DNA from: Qipengyuania citrea
Lineage (GTDB): Bacteria; Pseudomonadota; Alphaproteobacteria; Sphingomonadales; Sphingomonadaceae
DNA length: 64,000 nucleotides
Reading direction: 5' to 3'
Assembly: GCF_009828015.1 (NCBI RefSeq)
Contig: NZ_WTYG01000001.1
Coordinates: 310,001-374,000 of the forward strand
The notes beneath the pieces are model-generated. The model saw nothing but the letters and a program-made list of their open reading frames with translations. It was not told the origin of the DNA and made no database searches. Below are positions 45,012-53,045 of this stretch, in pieces (positions within the stretch are counted from its first letter, which is position 1; every line of letters starts with the position of its first letter). The translations under genes were made by a program, and so were the position numbers.

Positions 45012-46941
45012 AATTGCTTTGCTTGTGTTCTCAGCGCCACTGTTACTGATCGGTTGCGCGACTTCCGCCCCTTCGCGCGAACCGGCAAATATGCCTTTGC
45101 CTCCTGCGCCACCTCCATCCGGACAGGAGGCACTCGCACCCATGACCGATGCGGTGAAGGCGCTTTATGGCGAATGGCGGCCGGTGTCCGGCCCGGGTGT
45201 CTCGCCGAAAGACCGGCTCACCATCTGGAGCCCGATGTTCTCCTTTGGCAGCGGCTGCGAACTGACACAGGGCCAGCTGCGCGACCTGGGCGACGGGCGA
45301 TACGCGCTGGACGATTACACACTCCTTGCGGAGCGTTGCCATCCGCAGGCGCGGCTCGCCCCTTTCGATGCAGGCGAAGTGCGCATCGTGGCGGTCGATG
45401 ACGACACCATCCGGATCGAACGCGGCGGCGAGACATGGGTGTTCGCCAAGGTCGACGTGGCTGCGACTATGCCGCGCGACGATTTCGTGCGCGGGGAATG
45501 GTTGCTCGCGGACAGGCGCGGCAGGCCCTATCGCGGTGAGGAGCTAACCCGCGTCACCTTTGGGCCAGAATACAAAGTCGATGCGGAAAATTGCGATTTT
45601 GCGGCCAATGGCTGGTTCACCGACCGCGACGGGGAAGTGCGCACGGGTGGCTCATACGATCGGATAAGCGAGCCCTGTCGTGTCCGGACACTGGGCGACG
45701 AATTGGCGAAGCTCGGCGGCGAAGTCAGCTACCGCGCCGATCCGGTGGAAACCCGCATGACGGTGAGGATCGGCAGAGAGCGGGCGACGCTCGTGCCTGC
45801 CGCGCTTTACCCGGAACTTGCCGTTGATGCCGAGGCGATCGCGCCGCATCCCTGGGCGGCTGAGCTTGCCGGCAAGGCGGCAGCGATGCCTGCCGAACAG
45901 CGCGCAGGACTGGCGTTGAGGGCGATCGGGTTCGGCGGCGAGGGCCTGCCCGGCGTGGAGAAGCCCGTCGATCCACGCGCTCTCGCTTTCGCCGGAATGA
46001 CCACGTGGCACTACGCACAGGCGCAGCAGGCGGGGCTGGTGCCCGAGCCCGGCACAGAGGCGCGCAGTCTTGCCGAGAACTTCGCCATCGCGCCCATCGT
46101 CGTGCGCGCGGTGCTCGAAGGCATCCGCCCCGTCGATCGCGGCGATGGCCTCTCGCTCGATTACCTGTACCGCGTGCGCGAAGGCTGGCGAGGCGGTAAT
46201 CAGACCGGCGACCTGCTGATCGTGCGGATGCCGCCGCTGGAGGGCAAGAGCCGCTCCCCCGTCATCACGCCCGAACCGGGAGACGAGGTGTTGCTGCTGG
46301 CGAGCCGTACTGGCTATCTCGCCGGGCGTCTGGTGGAAGGCGATCCTCCTTCCCTCGACACGCGCGTGGTGCAGATGACGCTGCCACTGATGCGGATCGT
46401 CGATGGCAGGCTGGCTGAAGCGGTCGAAGGCGCGAATGTGCTGGGCGCGGCAAGCTATGGCGGGACGACAGTCGAAAGCGCGCGCGCTTTGGCAGTGCAG
46501 GTCGATCAGCGCATGGTGCAGATCGCGCCACCCCGGCCGACCGACAATTTCGGCAATCCGACAGTGCGTCGCTATTTCGTCACCCGCATCGGCGACCGCG
46601 TGCTGGCCGACCCGACACGCCTCTGGATCGACTATGACGGCAGCACCAATTTCGGCTATCCCCAAGGGTATGGCGGTGTAACCGCGTTCTACGATGGCTG
46701 TACCCCGGTCGGTCTGATCAGGGAAGGCGGCAGGACCATGGCTTTCGCAAACGCGATTGCCTGCCCCGGCAACTTGCCCGACGGAAATCCGATCACGGAG
46801 CGCGCGGTGGACAAAGCAGCCCAGTGGATCAACGCCAACCACTTCCCCGATGTAATTTGTGTGAGCACCTGCCCGACCGACCCGGAGTATACCGTGCCGC
46901 TTCCGGAAGGCGACGTGATACTGAAAGCGATGTTGCGATGA
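45001..46941 (+). CDS. Cluster lipoprotein 9: META-like domain plus KGN-type module
   Basis: 646 residues from ATG 45001, which has AAGGA eight bases upstream (ATG 44995 is too close). Signal peptide with lipobox LIGC (Cys19). Residues about 55-150 (YGEWRPVSGPGVSPKDRLTI, then FGSGCELTQGQL) resemble a META/HslJ-type beta domain. Residues about 365-470 resemble the KGN module (LDYLYRVREGWRGGNQTGDL, then EPGDEVLLLASRTGYLAGR). The C-terminal 150 residues (DGCTPVGLIREGGRTMAFAN) are unassigned. Overlaps gene 10 by four bases. Confidence 0.75.
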   Translation: MRYKIALLVFSAPLLLIGCATSAPSREPANMPLPPAPPPSGQEALAPMTDAVKALYGEWRPVSGPGVSPKDRLTIWSPMFSFGSGCELTQGQLRDLGDGRYALDDYTLLAERCHPQARLAPFDAGEVRIVAVDDDTIRIERGGETWVFAKVDVAATMPRDDFVRGEWLLADRRGRPYRGEELTRVTFGPEYKVDAENCDFAANGWFTDRDGEVRTGGSYDRISEPCRVRTLGDELAKLGGEVSYRADPVETRMTVRIGRERATLVPAALYPELAVDAEAIAPHPWAAELAGKAAAMPAEQRAGLALRAIGFGGEGLPGVEKPVDPRALAFAGMTTWHYAQAQQAGLVPEPGTEARSLAENFAIAPIVVRAVLEGIRPVDRGDGLSLDYLYRVREGWRGGNQTGDLLIVRMPPLEGKSRSPVITPEPGDEVLLLASRTGYLAGRLVEGDPPSLDTRVVQMTLPLMRIVDGRLAEAVEGANVLGAASYGGTTVESARALAVQVDQRMVQIAPPRPTDNFGNPTVRRYFVTRIGDRVLADPTRLWIDYDGSTNFGYPQGYGGVTAFYDGCTPVGLIREGGRTMAFANAIACPGNLPDGNPITERAVDKAAQWINANHFPDVICVSTCPTDPEYTVPLPEGDVILKAMLR

Positions 46942-47774
46942 GAACGCTGGCCTGTCTGCTGCTGATGGGGCTCGCCGCCTGCAACTCGCAGGCTGACCAA
47001 CAGACCGGCAATGCCGCTGCAGAAGCTGACAGGGAGACAGTTCCTGCGCTGGAGGATATCACCGGCAGGTGGCGCATCACCAGCATCGATGGCGAAACCA
47101 TGCCGGTTTCGGGCAGCGAACCCTACCTTGCTTTCTCCGCAGATGCAGCAGGCGGATCGGTGGGCTGCAACAGCTTTGGCGGAACCACGCTCTACGCACA
47201 AGGACGCATCGCAGTGCACAGTTGGGGCGGCGATGCGATGGCTTGTATAGAGCCGCTGGGTAAATGGGAAAATACGATTGCCAAACTGTTCCGAACTTAT
47301 CCGCAGGTCCGGCTTTCCGGTGACAGATTGCGCTTGAGTGCCCGAGATCACGAGATCGAACTGACCCGCGAAGACGGCGCGCAGCCGTTGAATCGCTCGC
47401 CCGATCCGATGCGCATCCCGGTTTCCGATCCGGTTTCCCAAGACCTTGCCAACACGGAATGGACCATCCGCGCACTCGATGGCGAGACGGCAAGTTCCAG
47501 CCCCGGAGACCGGCATCTGAGATTCTATGCGGACACGTGGCAGGGACTGGCCTCCTGCGCGACCTTGTTCGGAACCTACCGGGCCGACGGTAATCGCTTG
47601 TCGGTGGACGATGAGATTTCCGCCACGGAGCAGAACTGCCGCGAAGATCACGCCGCGCTGGACACTGCCTTTGACGAGCTGATGCGCGATGATCCCCACT
47701 ATCTCATCGGGCCCAATGGCGAACTGATTATTGCAGGCGAGGATCATGTTCTGACGGGAGACAGGGCGCGATGA
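46938..47774 (+). CDS. Cluster lipoprotein 10: tandem META (HslJ-like) domains
   Basis: 278 residues with lipobox LAAC (Cys15). The first META domain (about 35-150) reads GRWRITSIDGETMPVSGSEP, then GGSVGCNSFGGTTLY and GGDAMACIEPLGKWE, the standard order of GCNxxxG then T/D-M-A-C. The second (about 170-270) reads NTEWTIRALDGETASSSPGD with a GLASCATLFGTYRADG segment, more diverged. HslJ/META proteins are outer-membrane-associated and are linked to heat stress and novobiocin resistance in E. coli. This is the only protein of the run with a confident known domain apart from the serpin. Confidence 0.85.
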   Translation: MRTLACLLLMGLAACNSQADQQTGNAAAEADRETVPALEDITGRWRITSIDGETMPVSGSEPYLAFSADAAGGSVGCNSFGGTTLYAQGRIAVHSWGGDAMACIEPLGKWENTIAKLFRTYPQVRLSGDRLRLSARDHEIELTREDGAQPLNRSPDPMRIPVSDPVSQDLANTEWTIRALDGETASSSPGDRHLRFYADTWQGLASCATLFGTYRADGNRLSVDDEISATEQNCREDHAALDTAFDELMRDDPHYLIGPNGELIIAGEDHVLTGDRAR

Positions 47775-48604
47775 TGCGGGTTGCCTTGTCACTGCCTATC
47801 TCCGCGCTGATCGCGGCATGTTCGCCATCCGAGCCGGAGCAACCGCTTTGCACCTTTGACGATCAGGGACGGATCGTCACGCAATCCGGCAATGCTGAGG
47901 CGGCCTGCGTCGAGCCTGCGCCGATCCCGACGGGTGCCACGCAGGAGCAAAGTGGCCGCCTCACGATCCTCGAAGCGCCCATGCCGCCGCCGTTTTCGGA
48001 TCTCGACGGGAAATGGCCGTCCGATCCGGTCAACAGTAAACCTTTGCTTTCACGACCCGCCATTCCGCCCGAACTGTTCTATTATATCCGCGCATTCCCG
48101 CAGGCTGCCGAACCCGCCGGCGATGTGCTCGATCTCGGTAGCCAGCACACAGTCGTTCTACGCGACGGATGCTTCTTCCTAGACCGGGAAGGCGATGATG
48201 ATCCGCTGGTTTTCTTTCCGTACTCCACCGCGCTTGTCGTGGACGAGGAAGGATACCTTGCCTTCGGATCGCGCTTCGAAACCAACACGATGGGCATGGT
48301 GCGCGTGGGGCTCACCGCCGAAACAGGCTGGTACAGCGAACCGTCCGATCCGTCACCGGAACTCGTGCAAACCTGCGGGAACCACAAAGTCGTGAGTGTC
48401 ACGACCGTCAGCAATCCCTTTGCTGTTCCGGAGAGGTTCAATCCTGCCCTGCGTCGTCACGGCGAACGTAGCGGTGCGACCGAAAAACAGATCGTGGAGC
48501 GCGCCAACACATGCGCGGTCGAGCAAGCGCAGCGCGAAGCCGACCGCCGCTTGCGCGATCCCGCGCTCGATCCGATCGATTGCAATCGATTTTGTGGATT
48601 TTAA
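47771..48604 (+). CDS. Cluster lipoprotein 11: DGC-module protein
   Basis: 277 residues. Lipobox IAAC (Cys17). A proline-rich linker (ILEAPMPPPFSDLDG) precedes the best-preserved copy of the DGC module, about residues 120-215: HTVVLRDGCFFLDREGDDDP, LVFFPYSTALVVDEEGYLAF, then a late cysteine in ELVQTCGNHKVVSV. It is closest to the module in gene 1 (RDGCFFIDEEGDADP), so the two probably arose by duplication. The C-terminus has ATEKQIVERANTCAVEQAQ, like the segment after the module in gene 1. Overlaps gene 10 by four bases. Confidence 0.78.
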   Translation: MMRVALSLPISALIAACSPSEPEQPLCTFDDQGRIVTQSGNAEAACVEPAPIPTGATQEQSGRLTILEAPMPPPFSDLDGKWPSDPVNSKPLLSRPAIPPELFYYIRAFPQAAEPAGDVLDLGSQHTVVLRDGCFFLDREGDDDPLVFFPYSTALVVDEEGYLAFGSRFETNTMGMVRVGLTAETGWYSEPSDPSPELVQTCGNHKVVSVTTVSNPFAVPERFNPALRRHGERSGATEKQIVERANTCAVEQAQREADRRLRDPALDPIDCNRFCGF

Positions 48605-48622
48605 CCGAGAGGTTCTTGCAAG

Positions 48623-49627
48623 ATGAGACTGCGACCCACTTTGGCAAAACACACGTCAAGACACCCGCGTCAAAGATGCAGTGCCCTCGTCGCATGTGCG
48701 CTGCTTGCGGTGGCATCCCTCGCATGCGCTCCGGTGGATGAACCCGACATCGGGGAACAGCCTGGATCGGTAGCACCTCCGCTCCCGGTGATTTTGAAGG
48801 ATCGCGGTACCATTCGCATGGAGGCGCTTGTTTCCGGGCGGATCACCCGTGCCGGGTCATGCCTTTATCTGGAACAGTCGGCGGGTCAGCGCGCGCTCAT
48901 CCTCTGGGCGGACGAGGACGTGCAGGTCGCGACCCTCGACGAGAGCGACTGGCTGGTGAACAACTACACCTCTGGTCTGCGCATTCGAGAAGGCGAGATG
49001 GTTCGCGGTGGCGGCGGGTTCTATCCTCGCGATGCTGACCTGTTGGCTTTGACCGGCAACGAGGTGCCTGCCGATTGCACCGGGCCTGCGGTACAGCTCT
49101 ATGAAATCGCGAAATACGATCCGGCTAAACCCGATGGCATCCCCGATCCGCCACCCCCTCCACCGCCTGGTCCATCCACGGACAACATGCTGCTCTCACA
49201 GGCATTCGACGAGCATTGGGACGGCCAGCGCGGGCCACGCCGGATAATCAGTGGAATCGCTGACCCGCGCGAGGCGATGTTCGCCTATGTGCTGCAGGAT
49301 TATGAGGTGCGCGAAGGCGATATGCATGCCCATTTCTGTCTGCGCGGGGCAAACGATGATTTGCGCAACAGGCTCACGCGCCGGTTTGGACAACTCTTCT
49401 CTGACTCCGATTGTTCATGGAACGACGGCGGCGTTATCCTTTCTCGGAATGGGGAGAAAGCCATGTTCATCGATGCGCGGATCGATTGTTCGGGCAATCG
49501 CGGTTTCTGTGCAGGGTTTGGCGGCACAACCTATGGCAATCTCGGCGCAGAGCATGGTGCCTACCGCGTGCGTAGCAAAGGCGATGGATGGGAAATTGAA
49601 AAGCTGGGCCTGAGCGTGGTCTCATGA
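48623..49627 (+). CDS. Cluster protein 12: GC-module secreted protein
   Basis: 334 residues. A long basic N-terminus precedes a hydrophobic segment and a possible lipobox (ASLACAP, Cys35). The GC module at about 70-165 reads SGRITRAGSCLYLEQSAGQR, ALILWADEDVQVATLDESDW and REGEMVRGGGGFYPRDAD, then a late cysteine in VPADCTGP. This copy looks like single-domain lipoproteins seen in actinobacteria, from memory rather than a search. A PDPPPPPPPGPS linker leads to a C-terminal domain with four more cysteines (HFCLRGA, DSDCSWN, IDCSGNRGFCAGF). Last gene of the run, with an 18-bp gap from gene 11. Confidence 0.72.
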   Translation: MRLRPTLAKHTSRHPRQRCSALVACALLAVASLACAPVDEPDIGEQPGSVAPPLPVILKDRGTIRMEALVSGRITRAGSCLYLEQSAGQRALILWADEDVQVATLDESDWLVNNYTSGLRIREGEMVRGGGGFYPRDADLLALTGNEVPADCTGPAVQLYEIAKYDPAKPDGIPDPPPPPPPGPSTDNMLLSQAFDEHWDGQRGPRRIISGIADPREAMFAYVLQDYEVREGDMHAHFCLRGANDDLRNRLTRRFGQLFSDSDCSWNDGGVILSRNGEKAMFIDARIDCSGNRGFCAGFGGTTYGNLGAEHGAYRVRSKGDGWEIEKLGLSVVS

Positions 49628-49820
49628 CCGCCGTGGCAGAATTCTCGATACCAGACATTGCGATCGGTTGCTCGGTGTCCGCTTTCGGGAGATCCACGGC
49701 AAAACTTCAATGACTGAAATTGGGGCGCGAAGCGGTCGCTCGACAGCTCTCGCATGCATCCGCATTAGGAAAATTTTGGCCAGCCAGGCCTCTGCAAAAA
49801 CTCGGAAACGACGCCGTCCG

Positions 49821-49879
49821 CGAGGACAGCGGGGTGAAGGGAAAAAGCCTCCAGCTGTCCTCGTCCATTAACGACGAGG
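49821..49879 (+). promoter_or_regulatory. Two mutually exclusive hairpins over the exonuclease ribosome site
   Basis: Hairpin A pairs CGAGGACAGC (49821-49830) with GCTGTCCTCG (49854-49863), ten perfect pairs. Hairpin B pairs CCTCGTC (49859-49865) with GACGAGG (49873-49879), seven perfect pairs. They share bases 49859-49863 and cannot form together. The right arm of B contains most of the GAGGA ribosome binding site of the gene starting at 49888. Formation of A would free the site. The 49628-49820 stretch upstream holds no gene I can support. Confidence 0.5.
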
Positions 49880-49887
49880 AACAGAAA

Positions 49888-50799
49888 ATGAATGCATCAG
49901 CCACTGCGGCAGCCCACGGCGAGGAAGATCAGATCCGCGTTATCAACCGCGTCATACCGTTGTCTAAATGGCAAGTGCCCGCCGATGCGGGGCCACCCTT
50001 CATGAAGATTGCCGTAATTGATACGGAGAGCACGGGCTTCGACCCGCAATACGACGAATTAATCGAGATCGCCGTCGCCATGATCCTCATTGACAATGAG
50101 AGCCGCGTGGTTGCGGTCGAGGGCTTGCGGAGCGGCATGCAACAGCCTTGCCGTCCGATCGAACCAGATATCAGCCGGATCACTGGGATTACGGACGAAA
50201 TGGTAGTGGGCAAGCGGTTCGTTCCGCAGCAAATCGCCGAGCATCTTGCCAAAGCGGACGCCTGCTTAGCCTTTCATGCAAAATTCGATCGGCGCCATCT
50301 TGAGGAATTAGTGCCGGAAGTCGGCGCCATGCCGTGGATATGCGCCATGGAGGATGTCGATTGGCGTGCCCTCGGTTTCGATGGCCGCGCCCAAAATTAC
50401 CTGCTGATGCAGGCTGGGCTATTCAATCCAGTCGCGCATCGCGCGGGAGACGATGTCGCCAGCCTCGTCAATCTGCTCGCATATGAATGCGATGACGGAC
50501 GCACGGTCATGGCCCACGCCCTACAAGGTGCGAAGGCGCCCAGCTGGCGCTTCGAAGCCAGCGATCTTCCGCATCGCCTGCAGAAGGACGCTTATCGGCG
50601 TGGCTACCGACGTTCTTACAGGGGGGTGTATCACAAGCTTGTGCGGGAATCGGAGCACGATGCCGAGGTAGCTTGGTATCGCGAACTGGTCGGCCGCGAT
50701 CCGACCATCGTTCCCGTCGACTGGGTCGAGCGCTACCGCGCCGACTGGACGTGGTCACCGGTGAACCGGAAAGTGGAAGTGGCGCACTGGCGGCGCTGA
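49888..50799 (+). CDS. DEDDh-type 3'-5' exonuclease (DnaQ-like) with C-terminal extension
   Basis: 303 residues from the ATG behind GAGGAA. Exonuclease motifs: MKIAVIDTESTGFDP (Exo I, Asp-x-Glu), HAKFDRRHLE (Exo II), and HRAGDDVASLVNL (Exo III, His-x4-Asp), giving a full DEDDh catalytic set, as in the DNA polymerase III epsilon subunit or in free exonucleases. The C-terminal 80 residues (YRRGYRRSYRGVYHKL onward) are basic and not part of the exonuclease fold. First of four co-directional genes ahead of the Type IIG enzyme; a repair or defence role is inferred from context. Confidence 0.85.
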   Translation: MNASATAAAHGEEDQIRVINRVIPLSKWQVPADAGPPFMKIAVIDTESTGFDPQYDELIEIAVAMILIDNESRVVAVEGLRSGMQQPCRPIEPDISRITGITDEMVVGKRFVPQQIAEHLAKADACLAFHAKFDRRHLEELVPEVGAMPWICAMEDVDWRALGFDGRAQNYLLMQAGLFNPVAHRAGDDVASLVNLLAYECDDGRTVMAHALQGAKAPSWRFEASDLPHRLQKDAYRRGYRRSYRGVYHKLVRESEHDAEVAWYRELVGRDPTIVPVDWVERYRADWTWSPVNRKVEVAHWRR

Positions 50800-50869
50800 T
50801 GGTGGGCCATCCGGTTGAGGGAAAAGGCTCCGGCGAACACGCCGTCACACTGATATAAGGAACAGATTG

Positions 50870-51421
50870 ATGAACAATACCCAAGCTGGTGGGCTCGAAG
50901 CCCACCGGGCGAACGCGCTCGCCCTTCGTTTGGAAATGGGTCTGCCGGTCACCGGCACGACCTGCGCCGCAATCACATTCGGCGGTATTCAAAGCGTTAC
51001 GTGGCCAATCCTCGAGGGGATTGCCCGCAAAGCCGCCGAAGACAGGCAGGACGCCATATTCGCGGTGTACAGCGACGAACGCTATCCAGACGCGCCAGCC
51101 TGGTACTTCCTGGTCTATCGCATGCTGGACAGCGTCGCCATGGTGAAGGTCCATCCTGCGCACGTCGCCAAGAACGAACCGCTGGTTCTGGTGACCGACG
51201 ACGGAACCCGCCAATTCGCGGCTGACGAGCGCGGGGTGCTGCGCGAAATGTCGGTGCAGAAGAAGGCCACGAAGCAGATGGCCCACTCCAAAGCTGCCAT
51301 CCGAATTAAGGTCACCGCCGACAATCTGGGTGACGTGCTGGAAAGCGGCGCATGGGAGGCGACTACCTTCGCATTCCATGCAGATGGCTCCGCAGTCGAG
51401 GTCGACAAAGCCACGGCCTGA
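50870..51421 (+). CDS. Hypothetical protein between two exonuclease genes
   Basis: 183 residues starting MNNTQAGGLEAHRANALALR. A plausible ribosome binding site (AAGGAAC) lies upstream. Two regions stand out: GIQSVTWPILEGIARKAAE and WYFLVYRMLDSVAMVKVHPA; the end is TFAFHADGSAVEVDKATA. No membrane segment, signal peptide or known motif seen. It is followed by a strong terminator-like hairpin. Probably cytosolic. No function can be assigned. Confidence 0.65.
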   Translation: MNNTQAGGLEAHRANALALRLEMGLPVTGTTCAAITFGGIQSVTWPILEGIARKAAEDRQDAIFAVYSDERYPDAPAWYFLVYRMLDSVAMVKVHPAHVAKNEPLVLVTDDGTRQFAADERGVLREMSVQKKATKQMAHSKAAIRIKVTADNLGDVLESGAWEATTFAFHADGSAVEVDKATA

Positions 51422-51446
51422 CCGCCTCCACAATCCTGACGCAACG

Positions 51447-51478
51447 GGCGGCGCTTCCAACCGGGAGCGCCGTCCTTT
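51447..51478 (+). terminator. Stem-loop terminator after the hypothetical gene
   Basis: Twelve-pair stem GGCGGCGCTTCC with GGGAGCGCCGTC (two G-T pairs) around loop AACC, followed by CTTTCT, 26 bases after the stop at 51421. Confidence 0.65.
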
Positions 51479-51503
51479 CTCGTTCTACAGCAAGGACCAT
51501 TCC

Positions 51504-52097
51504 ATGGCCGAAATTTTAAGGCGACATCCGCAAATCGTGTGCTCGCTCGCCATCATCCGTGACCGCAACGAATTCACTACCCGCTCGGCGATCCGGGCAA
51601 CCGCAATCTTCACCATCACCCGCTGTCCTGAAGCGGTGGCCCGGTTCTCGATCGACCACCGTGCTTTCGACAGGACGACCACCCGGGCCGAAATTCTGGA
51701 TGGTATCGCCAAACGCATCCCAGCGGATGCAACTGTGATCGCGCGCGCGTCGCGCTTTCCGCAGCATTACCTGCGCGAAGTGTTTGCCGCCGGTGGGCCG
51801 CTGCCACCGGCCGATCTGCAACTGCTGCAACGGGAGCGCTCGGATCTCGATATAGTGCAGCTGGAATGCGCAAACAGCGTGCTAGAAGAGATCTCCGCTG
51901 CCTACCGCATCGAACGCGCCGGCCCCGGTTCGAACATTCTCTCCCGGTCGCGCCGGGCGCCGGACGAATCGCAATGCGTCTGGGCTGCTTTCCTGTGCTC
52001 GCAATGCTCGTCGCACGAACGCATTGCGCTCGCCACTGCCTGGGAAGCGTGGCGCGCCCTCGAGCGAGCGCGGCCACTCCCCTTCGGAAAAGCGTGA
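51504..52097 (+). CDS. Hypothetical protein with cysteine pairs, exonuclease neighbour
   Basis: 197 residues from ATG 51504 with AAGGA eight bases upstream. Starts MAEILRRHPQIVCSLAIIRD. The middle contains RAEILDGIAKRIPADATVIA, which has the look of a Rossmann-type strand-helix, and the C-terminal region has CVWAAFLCSQCSSHERIALA with closely spaced cysteines that might bind metal. No family recognised. Its stop lies 32 bases before the exonuclease gene at 52130, so the two are probably co-transcribed. Confidence 0.65.
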   Translation: MAEILRRHPQIVCSLAIIRDRNEFTTRSAIRATAIFTITRCPEAVARFSIDHRAFDRTTTRAEILDGIAKRIPADATVIARASRFPQHYLREVFAAGGPLPPADLQLLQRERSDLDIVQLECANSVLEEISAAYRIERAGPGSNILSRSRRAPDESQCVWAAFLCSQCSSHERIALATAWEAWRALERARPLPFGKA

Positions 52098-52129
52098 TGG
52101 TGCCAACACTTAGAGAAAGGAAAAGCAAA

Positions 52130-52885
52130 ATGGCAAAAACATATATCGCGCTCGACGCGGAATTTCACTGGGATCGAGACCTGCATGAACTGCATCGGTC
52201 GATGGATCCCAAATCGCAGCGCCGAGCTATCGCTGTGAAGAAAATTATGGCCGCGGCCGTGTTCCAATTCACTATCGACGAGGATGGCCGGGTAAGTACC
52301 GGCGAGATCGGCAGTTGGAGCGAGCGCGACTGGATCGACGAAAAAGGCGTTGTCAGCAAAGTCTTCGATTACCTGCGGGCGCACGACGACAAGCCGATCG
52401 TCACCTATGGCGGGCTCGCAACTGACGTGCCGATCCTGCTCCTTGCAGGTATCGCGCATGGGTTGCGCTTGCCGCCGCAGCTCATAGATCAGCCCGGCAG
52501 ACGAGGCCCGCGACCGCACCTCGACCTTGGATTGCAATTGAAGGGAGGCGGCCGGACGTGGACCCACCTCAGCCAGCTCCTGCTGCGCATGGGCGTGCCG
52601 TTCGATCTGGTTGCAGCGAAATCCAGCGTCCCGCGCCCGGCAAGTGATGCCGCATGGCAAAACCTGCGCGATCATGTCGAATTGGATTGTCTCCTGCTCG
52701 CTATCGCGAAGATCGGCTGGCTAGTCGTGCAGGGCACGGACGGCCTGCGACTGGAACCCGCAATCGTTGCGCTGATCGAGGGGTTCTTGCGGCGACGGCC
52801 GGATCATTCGCTCGCCGGCGAATTGCGGGCCTACGCCGCCAACCTGCACGGCATCATCGCCGTCGGGTTCGACAACGCTGCCTGA
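52130..52885 (+). CDS. Predicted DEDD-type 3'-5' exonuclease
   Basis: 251 residues from the ATG behind AAGGAAAAGC. Exo I-like motif YIALDAEFHWD (Asp-x-Glu) opens the protein, KPIVTYGGLATDVPILLL resembles the PolB-type Exo II region, and DHVELDCLLLAIAKIGWL supplies a late aspartate (Exo III). The spacing and motifs resemble the 3'-5' exonucleases of the PolB group rather than DnaQ. It is separate from the DnaQ-like gene at 49888 by two unknown genes. A dyad repeat (52900-52941) follows the stop. Confidence 0.75.
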   Translation: MAKTYIALDAEFHWDRDLHELHRSMDPKSQRRAIAVKKIMAAAVFQFTIDEDGRVSTGEIGSWSERDWIDEKGVVSKVFDYLRAHDDKPIVTYGGLATDVPILLLAGIAHGLRLPPQLIDQPGRRGPRPHLDLGLQLKGGGRTWTHLSQLLLRMGVPFDLVAAKSSVPRPASDAAWQNLRDHVELDCLLLAIAKIGWLVVQGTDGLRLEPAIVALIEGFLRRRPDHSLAGELRAYAANLHGIIAVGFDNAA

Positions 52886-52899
52886 TCATTACCCCCATG

Positions 52900-52941
52900 T
52901 GCGCCGGACCCGAACAATTCTGCTATTGTCGGTCCGGCGCA
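52900..52941. repeat. Dyad repeat between the exonuclease and Type IIG genes
   Basis: Ten perfect pairs, TGCGCCGGAC with GTCCGGCGCA, around a 22-base centre. Without a following T-run it could be a terminator for the exonuclease gene or an operator for the restriction-modification gene, which starts 105 bases later. Confidence 0.45.
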
Positions 52942-53045
52942 TCGGACATCGCAGGATCGCGTGATTACGTATTACAGTGGTCAGGACGTGCAAATATTGA
53001 TCCACGCCGCCTAGCAGGATTGGAGAAATTGAGTAAGCATCCTGC

